DNA of 64,000 bases from Mycolicibacterium fortuitum subsp. fortuitum (GTDB lineage Bacteria > Actinomycetota > Actinomycetes > Mycobacteriales > Mycobacteriaceae). The position numbers and the translations under genes are program-made. Each line of letters starts with the position of its first letter. Positions within the stretch are counted from its first letter, which is position 1. Of this stretch, positions 16,047-25,901 are shown one piece after another. Below the pieces are notes generated by a model that searched no databases, had not been told where the DNA came from, and was given only the letters and a program-made list of their open reading frames with translations. The DNA is taken from positions 5,766,001-5,830,000 of the forward strand of contig NZ_AP025518.1 of the NCBI RefSeq assembly GCF_022179545.1, given 5' to 3'.

Positions 16047-16831
16047 CTCAATGCTCTCTCGATGATTCGGTCTGACCACAGCAACCCCACGCAGGCCAGC
16101 AGGACTCCTGTCACGAGCAGCCAGCCACCAGCCCCGGGACCGCACAGGAACTCCAAGGGACGCGCACCGATCAGCTGCCCGAGCGCGATCCCGGCCACCG
16201 GCAGACCGGCCAGCACCGCCGCCGTCGCCCGAGGACCGGCCATCGCCGCTTCCACGTGTGAGGAAAAGCGTTCGCGCTCAACGATGTCGCGCTGTGCGGT
16301 GCGCATCAGGGTGGCGATCGAGAGCCCGTATGCGTGGGCCAGGCGCCAGCAGACCGCGAGCTGTTGCCAGTGCATCGGCAGTTGCGAGCCTGCGGCGACG
16401 TCTTCCAGGCCCACACCGACATCGGCACCGAGTCGAGCGCGTGCGGCGACAGCACCCATGCCCTGGCGCACCGGCCCGGACACCTCGCCGGCTGCCGTGC
16501 CGAAGGCAGCCACCGGATGGACGCCGGTGCGCAGTTCACCGACCAAGACGTCCAGTGCCGCCTGTAGCGCAGCGGATTCCTGTTGGCGTTGGCGGCGGGC
16601 CACACTGCGCCTGCGCCGTACCACGGCGGTGCCGGCCACCACCGCCGCAGCCACGGCGAGCGGCAGTGAAACCAGCCCGGCCACAGCAACTGCCAGGACC
16701 ACGCCGCCGACCGGGGCCAATCGCAGCCGACGCCGGCCGGATCCATCCTGGCGCCGTAGCGCGATCGTCCGCCGGGGTGCGGCCGGCCACAACAGAATGG
16801 CCGCGGCCAACGCCAGTGCACTCGCTGTCAC
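16043..16831 (-). CDS. Type II secretion F-family protein (TadB-like)
   Basis: 262 aa from a GTG overlapping the TadA stop (GTGA), which rules out the longer frame. It has an N-terminal helix pair (ASALALAAAILLWP, then VLAVAVAGLVSLPLAVAAAVVAG) and a cytoplasmic T2SSF domain (LDVLVGELRTGVHPVAAFG, then LPMHWQQLAVCWRLAHAYG). C-terminal membrane helices follow. It is a platform protein of the Tad secretion system, matching Rv3658c in position. Confidence 0.87.
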   Translation of the reverse strand: MTASALALAAAILLWPAAPRRTIALRRQDGSGRRRLRLAPVGGVVLAVAVAGLVSLPLAVAAAVVAGTAVVRRRRSVARRQRQQESAALQAALDVLVGELRTGVHPVAAFGTAAGEVSGPVRQGMGAVAARARLGADVGVGLEDVAAGSQLPMHWQQLAVCWRLAHAYGLSIATLMRTAQRDIVERERFSSHVEAAMAGPRATAAVLAGLPVAGIALGQLIGARPLEFLCGPGAGGWLLVTGVLLACVGLLWSDRIIERALR

Positions 16832-17988
16832 GGCGACACCCGCCGTTCCACCAACGCGTTCAGAGCGTCTGCACCACAACCCAATCCGGTGTCGGCGTGC
16901 CAGGCCGTCACCACCTCCAGATCACCTCGAGCACCCCGGCGCAGCACTGCGATCTCGCTGAGCCTGCGCTGCCCGGTGCCGTCCCGTCCCACGTGCAGCA
17001 GCACCTGGTTCGCAGCGGCCAGCTGACTGATGAGCGCGGTGCGGTCCAACCCGCCGAGCGCACCGAGGGCCTCCAACCGGGCGGGTACCTCCGCCGGACT
17101 GTTGGCGTGGACGGTGCCCGCCCCGCCGTCATGCCCGGTGTTGAGCGCGGCCAGCAGGTCCACCACCTCGGCCCCGCGTACCTCACCGACCACGATTCGG
17201 TCGGGACGCATCCGCAATGCCTGCCGGACCAGGTCGCGCACCGTGACCTCGCCGATGCCTTCGACGTTGGCACCGCGAGCCACCAGCCTGACCAGATGCG
17301 GGTGCGGCGGAGCCAATTCGGCGGCGTCCTCGACGCAGATGATGCGTTCATGAGCGGGCACAGCGCCGAGCGCGGCAGCAAGAAGGGTTGTCTTGCCGCA
17401 GCCGGTCCCACCCGAGATGAGGAAGGCCAGGCGGGCCCGGATGATGGCGTGCACCAGCTCGGCGGCTTGCGCCGGGATGGCACCGGAACGGCTGAGGGTG
17501 TCGAGATTCTGGGTGGCCGGGCGCAGGACCCGCAGCGACAGGCAGGTTCCTGCGGCGGCGACCGGCGGCAGCACCGCGTGTAGGCGCACGGTGAAGGGGC
17601 CGATGCCGGTCAGTTGACCGTCCACCCACGGCTGCGCCTCGTCGAGGCGGCGCCCGGCCAACAGCGCCAACCGCTGCGCGAGCCTGCGGACCGCGCCCTC
17701 GTCGGAGAAACACACTGCGCTGCGGTGCAATCCGTTGCCGTCATCCACCCACACCGCGTCCGGGGCGGTGACGAGTACATCAGTTGTGGTCGGCGCACAC
17801 AGCAGCGGTTCCAAGATGCCTGCACCGGTCAGTTCGGTCTCCAGCAGCCGCAAATTGCTCAGTACCTCGGTGTCTCCGAGCAGTCCGCCGGACTCGGCCC
17901 GGATCGCCGCGGCCACCACACCCGGGCTCAGCGTGGACGCTTCGGCCACCAGCCGCTCGCGGACCCGGTCGATCAGCGAGGCGCTCAT
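16828..17988 (-). CDS. tadA: TadA/CpaF-type secretion ATPase
   Basis: 386 aa, MSASLIDRVRERLVAEA. Walker A is GGTGCGKTTLL with K199, an Asp box follows (ICVEDAAEL), and the Walker B/His box region is DRIVVGEVRGAEVVDLLAALNTGHDGGAGTVHANS-like. It is a hexameric ATPase that powers Flp pilin assembly. The ATG overlaps the ssd stop by 4 bp and the 3' end overlaps the next gene by 4 bp, so the operon is translationally coupled. Confidence 0.92.
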   Translation of the reverse strand: MSASLIDRVRERLVAEASTLSPGVVAAAIRAESGGLLGDTEVLSNLRLLETELTGAGILEPLLCAPTTTDVLVTAPDAVWVDDGNGLHRSAVCFSDEGAVRRLAQRLALLAGRRLDEAQPWVDGQLTGIGPFTVRLHAVLPPVAAAGTCLSLRVLRPATQNLDTLSRSGAIPAQAAELVHAIIRARLAFLISGGTGCGKTTLLAAALGAVPAHERIICVEDAAELAPPHPHLVRLVARGANVEGIGEVTVRDLVRQALRMRPDRIVVGEVRGAEVVDLLAALNTGHDGGAGTVHANSPAEVPARLEALGALGGLDRTALISQLAAANQVLLHVGRDGTGQRRLSEIAVLRRGARGDLEVVTAWHADTGLGCGADALNALVERRVSP

Positions 17989-19064
17989 GCTGCCCCCGCC
18001 TCGTGCGCGGGGTGACCGGCCAGCACCGACAGCACTCGCCGGGCCGCAGAGCCCAGCGGAGACCGGGGCCGCACCCGCAGCCCGCCACGCTCCAGAAGCT
18101 CAGCGATGCCGGCCTGCGGTCGCATCGCCGCGAGCAGTGGCAGGTCCACGATGCGGGCTACCTCGGCAGCTCGCAGGCCGCCCGGCGACGGACCACGCAC
18201 CACCACACCGGCATTCGGATTGCAGGCCAGTACCCACGGCCGCGCGGCGGTTGCGGCGGTACACGACCGCACATCGGCCGGTGTCAGCAGAACCACCAGA
18301 TCGGCCGCGGTCAAAGCGGTCTCGGCAGCCTCTGTGGCGCGCCGGGGTACATCGCACACCACCGTGACACCTCCTCGGCACCCCGCCTCGATGACCGCCG
18401 CCACCGGCGCCGCCTCGATGTCGGTACCCGAGCGCCCGCTGGAGAGCACGCTGATCCCGTCCCGACGGGGCAGCGCGTCGCGCAAGGCCGGATAACCCAA
18501 CCGGCCGCCCTGCAGCGCCAGATCCGGCCAGCGCAGGCCGGGCAGGTCCTCACTGCCCGCCACCAGATCGATCCCGCCGCTCCACGGATCCGCCTCCACG
18601 AGCAGCGCGGTGGATGCTGATTGCGCGAGCGCCACCGCGAACACCGACGCCCCGGCGCCTCCGCGGGCGCCGACGACCGCGACCACCGGACCGCGGCCGG
18701 CATCGTCGCGACAGGCAGCCTCGGACAGGGCCGTCACGAGGTCGGTTTCCTGGGCAGGCAGTGTCATCACGTGCTGCACACCGACGGAGATCGCGGCCTG
18801 CCAGTCGTCCGGCTCAGGTGCGTGATGGCCGAGCAGGATCACCCGGGCACGCCGGGGCAGCGTCCGGGCAGCGCACCGCTGCGCGGCCGGAGCGTCGAGC
18901 AGTACCGCCGCGGCCGCCATCCAGGCCTTGCGGCCCGACGGGGCGTCGACGAGGACCAGGCCGACGCCGGCCGCAGCCGCCACCCGGGACACGTCGTCAC
19001 GCAGCAGAGGGTCACCGATCAGCGCCAGCACCGTGCCGGGCGCGGTGGTCTTCGGAACGGCCAT
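17985..19064 (-). CDS. ssd: Septum site determining protein Ssd / CpaE-like
   Basis: 359 aa. A receiver-like N-terminal half (VLALIGDPLLRDDVSRVAAAAGV, about residues 10-120) is followed by a MinD/ParA-like domain from about 130. The deviant P-loop reads VVGARGGAGAS, with Ala where the usual Lys should be. VEADPWSGGIDL and VVCDVPRR correspond to later motifs. CpaE-type proteins guide Tad pilus positioning. The M. tuberculosis homologue Rv3660c is reported to affect septum formation. It is the first gene of the tad operon. Confidence 0.85.
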   Translation of the reverse strand: MAVPKTTAPGTVLALIGDPLLRDDVSRVAAAAGVGLVLVDAPSGRKAWMAAAAVLLDAPAAQRCAARTLPRRARVILLGHHAPEPDDWQAAISVGVQHVMTLPAQETDLVTALSEAACRDDAGRGPVVAVVGARGGAGASVFAVALAQSASTALLVEADPWSGGIDLVAGSEDLPGLRWPDLALQGGRLGYPALRDALPRRDGISVLSSGRSGTDIEAAPVAAVIEAGCRGGVTVVCDVPRRATEAAETALTAADLVVLLTPADVRSCTAATAARPWVLACNPNAGVVVRGPSPGGLRAAEVARIVDLPLLAAMRPQAGIAELLERGGLRVRPRSPLGSAARRVLSVLAGHPAHEAGAA

Positions 19065-19227
19065 GTCTTCACCCTGCGGGCAACCGCCGGGCCTGCACCA
19101 TCACCAATCCGCGGATTGTGGATGAACTCCGCCCTGTGGATCAATTTGAGCGGCCAACACGCCGGGCGACACGCTGAAAATACGGTTCCGCAACCAACCT
19201 GGTAGCGCGGCCAAGGATTCTTCCCCC

Positions 19228-19326
19228 AGAAAAGGGACGACCCCCGCCAGGGGGGGAGGAGGCGGAGGTCGTCGTGTATCAGCCCCGGGGGGTCGGGCTG
19301 ATACACCCTCGGCATAAGCCGAGTAA
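19228..19326 (-). ncRNA. 6C RNA (B11-like small RNA)
   Basis: On the minus strand three hairpins follow one another. CTCGGC-TTAT-GCCGAG lies at 19323-19308. A perfect 12-bp stem at 19306-19274 carries a loop containing CCCCCC. A GACGACC/GGTCGTC-based stem at 19273-19236 carries a loop containing CCCCCCC. A C- and T-rich stretch follows. Two hairpins with runs of six or more C define the actinobacterial 6C RNA. The place between ssd and the HAD gene is where M. tuberculosis B11 lies. The C-rich loops are thought to pair with G-rich ribosome binding sites of target mRNAs. Confidence 0.9.
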
Positions 19327-19331
19327 TGCTC

Positions 19332-19337
19332 ACTATA
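19332..19337 (-). promoter_or_regulatory. Putative -10 of the 6C RNA promoter
   Basis: TATAGT on the minus strand ends six bases before the first hairpin region, a good sigma-A type -10 for a transcript starting near 19325. No clear -35 was found. Confidence 0.55.
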
Positions 19338-19483
19338 CACACGGAACTGCCAAAACATGCAAGGGACACCGCTGCGGGCTACCGAGGCAAAGCCGGAGTC
19401 GCGATCCGAAAGAATGTGTCGTGAACTGCCATTTTACGTTGCCGGTCGGATAGCGGTCCGCACGTGCCTCTATGCTGACGCTT

Positions 19484-20341
19484 GTGACCGCATCCGATCG
19501 GGCTGCCGGGGAATCGATCGCACAGCAATCCGGGCCGCACGATGGTCGGCCGGTGCGCACGGCGGCGTTCTTCGACCTCGACAAGACCGTCATCGCCAAG
19601 TCGAGCACGCTCGCTTTCAGCAAACCTTTCTTCAATCAGGGTCTGCTGAACCGCCGCACCGTCCTCAAGTCGACCTACGCCCAGTTTCTGTTCCTGATGT
19701 CCGGCGCCGACCACGACCAGATGGACCGCATGCGCAGCTATATCACCAACATGTGCACGGGCTGGGATGTCGAGCAGGTCAAGTCGATCGTCGGCGAGAC
19801 CTTGCACGACATCGTGGACCCGCTGGTGTTCGCCGAGGCCGCCGAGCTGATCGCAGATCACAAACTGTGCGGCCGCGACGTCGTGGTGGTGTCGGCCTCT
19901 GGTGAAGAGATCGTCGCGCCGATCGCCAGGGCGTTGGGCGCAACCCATGCGATGGCCACGCGCATGGTCGTCGAAGAAGGTCGCTACACCGGCGAGATCG
20001 CCTTCTACTGTTTCGGCGAGGGCAAGGTGGAGGCGATCCGCGCCCTGGCCGCGCGCGAGGGTTACGCACTGGACCATTGCTACGCCTATTCGGATTCGAT
20101 CACCGATATCCCGATGCTGGAGTCCGTGGGCCATCCCACGGCGGTCAATCCCGACCGGGCGCTGCGCAAGGAGGCTGCCTCACGCGGGTGGCCGGTGCTG
20201 ACGTTCACCAAGCCGGTGTCGTTGCGCGACCGAATTCCGGCGCCGTCGGGGGCTGCGGTCGCCACCACGGCAGCCGTCGGCGTGAGCGCCCTGGCAGCCG
20301 GCGCATTGACCTATTCGTTGTTGCGCCGCTTCACATCCTGA
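19484..20341 (+). CDS. HAD-superfamily phosphatase, SerB-like (Rv3661)
   Basis: 285 aa from GTG 19484; an ATG four codons upstream (19472) is also possible. HAD motif I is FFDLDKTVI, motif II VVVSASGEE, motif III around GEGKVEAI and motif IV YSDSITDIPML. It is a HAD-IB hydrolase of the phosphoserine phosphatase-like group. The C-terminus has a hydrophobic helix (GAAVATTAAVGVSALAAGAL) that may anchor it to the membrane. Substrate is unknown. It lies between two small RNA genes. Confidence 0.88.
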   Translation: MTASDRAAGESIAQQSGPHDGRPVRTAAFFDLDKTVIAKSSTLAFSKPFFNQGLLNRRTVLKSTYAQFLFLMSGADHDQMDRMRSYITNMCTGWDVEQVKSIVGETLHDIVDPLVFAEAAELIADHKLCGRDVVVVSASGEEIVAPIARALGATHAMATRMVVEEGRYTGEIAFYCFGEGKVEAIRALAAREGYALDHCYAYSDSITDIPMLESVGHPTAVNPDRALRKEAASRGWPVLTFTKPVSLRDRIPAPSGAAVATTAAVGVSALAAGALTYSLLRRFTS

Positions 20342-20402
20342 GCTACCGCACGTAGTAGCTGAGACGGCGGCGTAACGATCAGAACTCGGGTGCATTTCAC
20401 CC

Positions 20403-20431
20403 TTGCTGTGACCGTGGTCACGTAGTACAAA
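20403..20431 (+). promoter_or_regulatory. Putative Ms1 RNA promoter with embedded CRP-like palindrome
   Basis: TTGCTG (20403-20408), a 17-bp spacer and TACAAA (20426-20431) form a plausible promoter. The spacer contains TGTGA-CCGTGG-TCACG (20407-20422), nine of ten positions of the CRP consensus TGTGA-N6-TCACA. A site between -35 and -10 would be expected to repress, unless the real promoter lies elsewhere. Confidence 0.55.
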
Positions 20432-20437
20432 GGAACC

Positions 20438-20745
20438 ACGGAAGCTTGGATGAGGCCAAGGCTTAGCCGGAAGAGAAGGCTAAATCTCCCGAACCAGGCT
20501 CCCCAGCACGGGTCCCGGTACCCACGCGGAGCACATGCCGCGGAATAGGCAAAAGTGTTGCGGGCCTGCGTGATTGCGAAGAGCGGACGGCCACGACGGC
20601 CCTTTGGGTAGGGTTGCAGCCGAAGCGCATTGCAAGGACGCCGAGGCCACCCACGCAACCCACGTTGGCACGCTTGGTAACCGGTATCCGTGCTAGCGGG
20701 CGACGAGCCGAAACATCGTTTCGGAACGTCGCCCGCTTTCGTTTG
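20438..20745 (+). ncRNA. Ms1 / MTS2823-like RNA polymerase-binding RNA
   Basis: About 300 nt with no coding frame of quality, placed exactly where M. tuberculosis MTS2823 lies (between the HAD phosphatase and the Rv3662c gene). It has a promoter-like start and a strong terminator at 20695-20745. The interior is purine-rich and AT-richer than the flanking genes (GGCCAAGGCTTAGCCGG, then GAAGAGAAGGCTAAATC). Ms1 of M. smegmatis is an abundant stationary-phase RNA that binds core RNA polymerase. The identification rests on synteny, size and terminator, not on an alignment. The 5' end is estimated from the promoter. Confidence 0.75.
20695..20745 (+). terminator. Terminator of the Ms1-like RNA
   Basis: AGCGGGCGACG pairs with CGTCGCCCGCT in an 11-bp stem. 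Inside it CCGAAAC-ATC-GTTTCGG forms a second stem. TTCGTTT follows. It separates the RNA from the convergent Rv3662c-like gene. Confidence 0.85.
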
Positions 20746-20769
20746 CTGAAAGCCCTTCGAGCGGGGGCG

Positions 20770-21510
20770 TCAGCCCGCCGCCGACTGGGCGATCTGCAGC
20801 GCTTCGCGCGCGCCGCCTTTCAGGCCCTCGCTACTGAGCAGCAGCCACGCGGTCAGCCCGTCAGGAGTGCCCGAGGCGAATCCCCGTGCGGCAGCCCGGT
20901 ACTCCCCCGATTTCCGCATCCAATGCACCTCCGGAACACCCAACCCGTGCGGATCCAGCCCGCTGGCGATCGTCACCAGGCGCGACACCGCCCGGGCCAC
21001 CACCCCGTCCGCAGTGCCGAACGGAGCCAGGCTGAGTAGTTCGCCGTGTGCGACGGCGGCCAGTACGGGCGCCGGCACCTTCGAACCGCCGGCCACGATC
21101 TCGGTGAGCAATTCGAGGCGGCGCCCCACGTCGGGATCGGTCCGCGGTCGGCCCAGGTGCTCGTCGTCTGTCAGGTCGGCGGCGGCCAACGCATGCAGTC
21201 GGGCCAGGGCCTGCATCGGGGCCCGCTGCCATACCCCGACCAGCGCGGTGGCGCCCCCTTCGAGCGCCTCGGCCACCCGGATCGCGCCCGCCGTCACCGG
21301 ATCGGGTTCACCGTCGGCCGACAACTGGACAGCTCCGCCGTCGAGTACCGCCGAGGCGCGCGCCGCACGCAGGGCGGCCTCGGCTGCCGTCTGCGGCCAG
21401 CCGCGCAGATTGAACTTGTGTCGATGCGCCCGGCCCAGGGCATCCCGCGCCTCGTCGCTGGCCGCAGAGACGCCGGGCAGGTCGACCAGCGGTGCGAGTG
21501 GATCGGTCAT
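20770..21510 (-). CDS. Conserved hypothetical protein (Rv3662c-like)
   Basis: 246 aa beginning MTDPLAPLVDLPGVSAASDEARDALGRAHRH; the frame opens further upstream, but that part has no homology-like character. It is soluble, Ala/Leu-rich and mainly helical, with no signal peptide. The middle contains GVWQRAPMQALARLHALAAADLTDDEHLGRPR and LVTIASGLDPHGLGVPEVHW. Some features recall Fic-type helical proteins, but no HPFx[DE]GN motif is present, so no function is claimed. It is divergent from acs with a 126-bp gap. Confidence 0.78.
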   Translation of the reverse strand: MTDPLAPLVDLPGVSAASDEARDALGRAHRHKFNLRGWPQTAAEAALRAARASAVLDGGAVQLSADGEPDPVTAGAIRVAEALEGGATALVGVWQRAPMQALARLHALAAADLTDDEHLGRPRTDPDVGRRLELLTEIVAGGSKVPAPVLAAVAHGELLSLAPFGTADGVVARAVSRLVTIASGLDPHGLGVPEVHWMRKSGEYRAAARGFASGTPDGLTAWLLLSSEGLKGGAREALQIAQSAAG

Positions 21511-21617
21511 ATGCGAAACGCTAGCCGACCGCTGAACTCCGTCTCGCCGACCGTTGGGCGCATCAGGACTGCCGTCCGGCAACCGGCTTGTGACGTCCCA
21601 ACGCCGGTGCAACGTTT

Positions 21618-21633
21618 GGTGACTAGGCTCACA
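21618..21633 (+). promoter_or_regulatory. CRP-like site immediately upstream of acs
   Basis: GGTGA-CTAGGC-TCACA matches the CRP consensus TGTGA-N6-TCACA at nine of ten positions. It ends 3 bp before the acs ATG, so it would overlap the transcription start of a short-leader or leaderless transcript, or act as a roadblock. Confidence 0.5.
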
Positions 21634-21636
21634 TCC

Positions 21637-23598
<1,962 letters not shown>

Positions 23599-23609
23599 TA
23601 AGAGGCCGC

Positions 23610-24305
23610 CTAACCGATCGGGACGAAACCCGTTCCCGGTCGGTTCTTGGCGGTGATGTCGGCCAACTGGGTGTTGAACGACATCGTCACCGCAGGCGTG
23701 TGCAGGGGCACGAACTTCACCACGCAGGTCGGTAGTTCCTCGCTGTAGGCGCCGTGGATCATGCCGACCAGCAGGTTGTTCACCGTCACCGGCGCGCCCG
23801 AGTCTCCCGGCTGCCCGCACACCTGGTTGACGATGGTGCCCGGATCCTTACCCGGTCCCCAGGTGACACCACAGGAATAGCCGGTGGTGCGGCCCAGCTT
23901 GCAGGCCACTTGACCGAACGCCGGGTCCGGCCCGAGTCCGTCGATCTGAAAACCGTTGACGTTGTTGGTCGGGCTGACTTTCGCGGGATCGAATTCGATC
24001 ACCGCATAGTCGAGCAGGTCGTTGCCGGCGACCATCTTGCCGAGCACCCCGGCGCCGTTCGCCCCCTCAGCCGACACCACCGCACCCGGCCCGCCGCAGT
24101 GTGCCGAGGTGAAACCGATGAGCCGACCGGCGTTGTCGTGTCCGATCGTGGTGAGGGTGCAGAACGATTCGCCGTTGACCACGATGCCCGAGCCGCCGCC
24201 GAGCACCACAGGCGGATCAGCGTGCGCCCTACCCGGAGTCAGCATCGCCACGAGAGCGATCAGCGGTGCACAGATGAGCCACTGCCGGCGGTGTCTGCTC
24301 GTCAA
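23610..24305 (-). CDS. Exported chymotrypsin-fold serine protease (Rv3668c-like)
   Basis: 231 aa from TTG 24305, which has GGAGG four bases upstream; an ATG at 24353 would add 16 residues with no ribosome binding site. The N-terminus is a Sec signal peptide (RHRRQW, hydrophobic stretch, then GRAHADP). The catalytic triad is visible: H in FTSAHCGG, D in LDYAVIEFDP, S in GQPGDSGAP. Several Cys could form disulphides. It is probably secreted or lies in the cell envelope. It converges on acs with an 11-bp gap. Substrate is unknown. Confidence 0.85.
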   Translation of the reverse strand: MTSRHRRQWLICAPLIALVAMLTPGRAHADPPVVLGGGSGIVVNGESFCTLTTIGHDNAGRLIGFTSAHCGGPGAVVSAEGANGAGVLGKMVAGNDLLDYAVIEFDPAKVSPTNNVNGFQIDGLGPDPAFGQVACKLGRTTGYSCGVTWGPGKDPGTIVNQVCGQPGDSGAPVTVNNLLVGMIHGAYSEELPTCVVKFVPLHTPAVTMSFNTQLADITAKNRPGTGFVPIG

Positions 24306-24420
24306 ATGTCCTCCGATCGACGCGCCCGACCCGCGTAACTCAAGAATGGACACAGTCTACTAAGACCTGGGATGTCGGCCGGGATCGTTAACGGCTTCGC
24401 CGCATGGCAACATGAACGCC

Positions 24421-24942
24421 ATGAGCACAGGCGACCGCAGGGACGGCGTTCCGACGACGGTGACCTCGATTCCGCTCGTCGATCCGCACGCCCCCAAGCC
24501 GGACCCCTCTATCGGCGACCTCGTCAAGGACGCCACCGCACAGGTCTCGACCCTGCTGCGCGCCGAGGTGGAGCTGGCCAAGGCCGAGATCACCCGGGAT
24601 GTGAAGAAGGGCTTGACCGGCAGCGTGTTCTTCATCGCCGCGCTGGTGGTGCTGTTCTACTCGACCTTCTTTTTCTTCTTCTTCCTGGCTGAACTGCTCG
24701 ACACCTGGCTGTGGCGCTGGGTGGCGTTCCTGATCGTGTTCGGTCTGATGGTGCTGACCACCGGGGCGCTCGCCTTGTTCGGCTTCCTGAAGGTGCGACG
24801 CATCAAGGGCCCGCAACAGACCATCGAGTCGGTCAAGGAGACCCGCGAGGCGCTCACCCCGGGCCATGACAAGGGCACTGCGGCCCTTGGATCGGCTGCG
24901 GCTGTCCCGGCCAAGCCGGCCACCGACCCGTCAGGCTGGTAA
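24421..24942 (+). CDS. Holin-superfamily-III-type membrane protein (Rv3669-like)
   Basis: 173 aa from ATG 24421 (ATG 24412 is an alternative). An amphipathic helix region (IGDLVKDATAQVSTLLRAEVELAKAEI) precedes two transmembrane helices (VFFIAALVVLFYSTFFFFFFLAELL-like and VAFLIVFGLMVLTTGALALFG). A charged C-terminal tail follows. This is the plan of the actinobacterial putative holin/DUF1469 family, common beside cell-envelope genes and not linked to phage. Its stop overlaps the ephE start (TAATG), so the two are coupled. Confidence 0.8.
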   Translation: MSTGDRRDGVPTTVTSIPLVDPHAPKPDPSIGDLVKDATAQVSTLLRAEVELAKAEITRDVKKGLTGSVFFIAALVVLFYSTFFFFFFLAELLDTWLWRWVAFLIVFGLMVLTTGALALFGFLKVRRIKGPQQTIESVKETREALTPGHDKGTAALGSAAAVPAKPATDPSGW

Positions 24943-25901
24943 TGCCTCCACCCGCCCCGTCGATCACCAGGATCGAGGGGCCGTGGCGTCATCTGCAGGT
25001 GCACGCCAATGGCATCCGCTTCCACGTGGTGGAGGGCGAGAATCCGCAGCCCGACCTGGACATCGAGCCCGAGACGGACCGCCCACTGGTCATCTTCCTG
25101 CACGGGTTCGGGTCCTTTTGGTGGTCGTGGCGTCATCAACTCACCGGGTTGAGCGGCGCGCGTGTGGTAGCGGTCGATCTGCGCGGCTACGGCGACAGCG
25201 ACAAACCACCCCGGGGTTACGACGGCTGGACCCTGGCCGGGGACACCGCGGGCCTGGTGCGCGCGCTGGGGCACAAGACGGCGACGCTGGTCGGGCATGC
25301 CGACGGCGGCCTGGTGTGCTGGGCGACAGCGGTGCTGCATCCTCGCGTCGTCAACGCGATCGCGCTCGTCAGCTCACCGCATCCCCTGGCGTTGCGGACG
25401 TCGACGCTGACCCGCCGCGACCAGGGCCGCGCGCTGCTGCCGTCGATGCTCAGCTACCAGCTGCCCGCCTGGCCCGAGCACACACTGACCCGTCATGACG
25501 GCGCCGAGCTCGAACGTCTGGTGCGGAGCCGGGCCGGCGCCGAATGGCAGACCACACAAGACTTCTCCGAAACCATGGGTCACCTGCGCCAGGCCGTCCA
25601 GATTCCGGGCGCCGCGCACTGCGCACTGGAGTATCAGCGGTGGGCGGTGCGCAGTCAGCTGCGCGGTGAGGGCCGGCGGTTCATGCGGTCGATGAAACGT
25701 CCGATCAACGTGCCGGTGTTGCACATGCGAGGCGACGCCGACCCGTACGTCCTGGCCGACCCGGTACATCGGACCCAGAACTATGCGCCACACGGACGAT
25801 ATGTATCAATCACGGGTGCAGGGCATTTCGGCCACGAAGAACAACCGGAGACGGTCAACGCGCAGCTGAGCCGTTTCCTGGCCCAGCTGCGCGCCAACTG
25901 A
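24942..25901 (+). CDS. ephE: Alpha/beta hydrolase, epoxide-hydrolase-like
   Basis: 319 aa. It has an alpha/beta hydrolase fold with the oxyanion HGFGSFWWSW region and DLRGYGDSDKP. The nucleophile elbow is GHADGGL, where Asp is the nucleophile. A late Asp is in RGDADPYVLADP and the catalytic His in GAGHFGHEEQPE. The Asp nucleophile supports epoxide hydrolase over esterase. Position matches Rv3670 (EphE). It converges directly on marP, with stop codons adjacent at 25901/25902. Confidence 0.85.
   Translation: MPPPAPSITRIEGPWRHLQVHANGIRFHVVEGENPQPDLDIEPETDRPLVIFLHGFGSFWWSWRHQLTGLSGARVVAVDLRGYGDSDKPPRGYDGWTLAGDTAGLVRALGHKTATLVGHADGGLVCWATAVLHPRVVNAIALVSSPHPLALRTSTLTRRDQGRALLPSMLSYQLPAWPEHTLTRHDGAELERLVRSRAGAEWQTTQDFSETMGHLRQAVQIPGAAHCALEYQRWAVRSQLRGEGRRFMRSMKRPINVPVLHMRGDADPYVLADPVHRTQNYAPHGRYVSITGAGHFGHEEQPETVNAQLSRFLAQLRAN

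Noticed and set aside
19100..19150. Two TGTGGAT boxes upstream of ssd considered as DnaA boxes
   Set aside because: They do not match the mycobacterial DnaA box (TTGTCCACA type) and there is no dnaA/dnaN context or AT-rich unwinding region.
20438..20745. Identification of this region as RNase P RNA, tmRNA or SRP RNA
   Set aside because: The hallmark conserved sequences of those RNAs were not found, whereas position, size and terminator fit Ms1/MTS2823.
24421..24942. Phage origin for the holin-like membrane protein
   Set aside because: The family is a common chromosomal envelope protein in actinobacteria. The gene is coupled to ephE and the synteny matches Rv3669, with no phage genes nearby.
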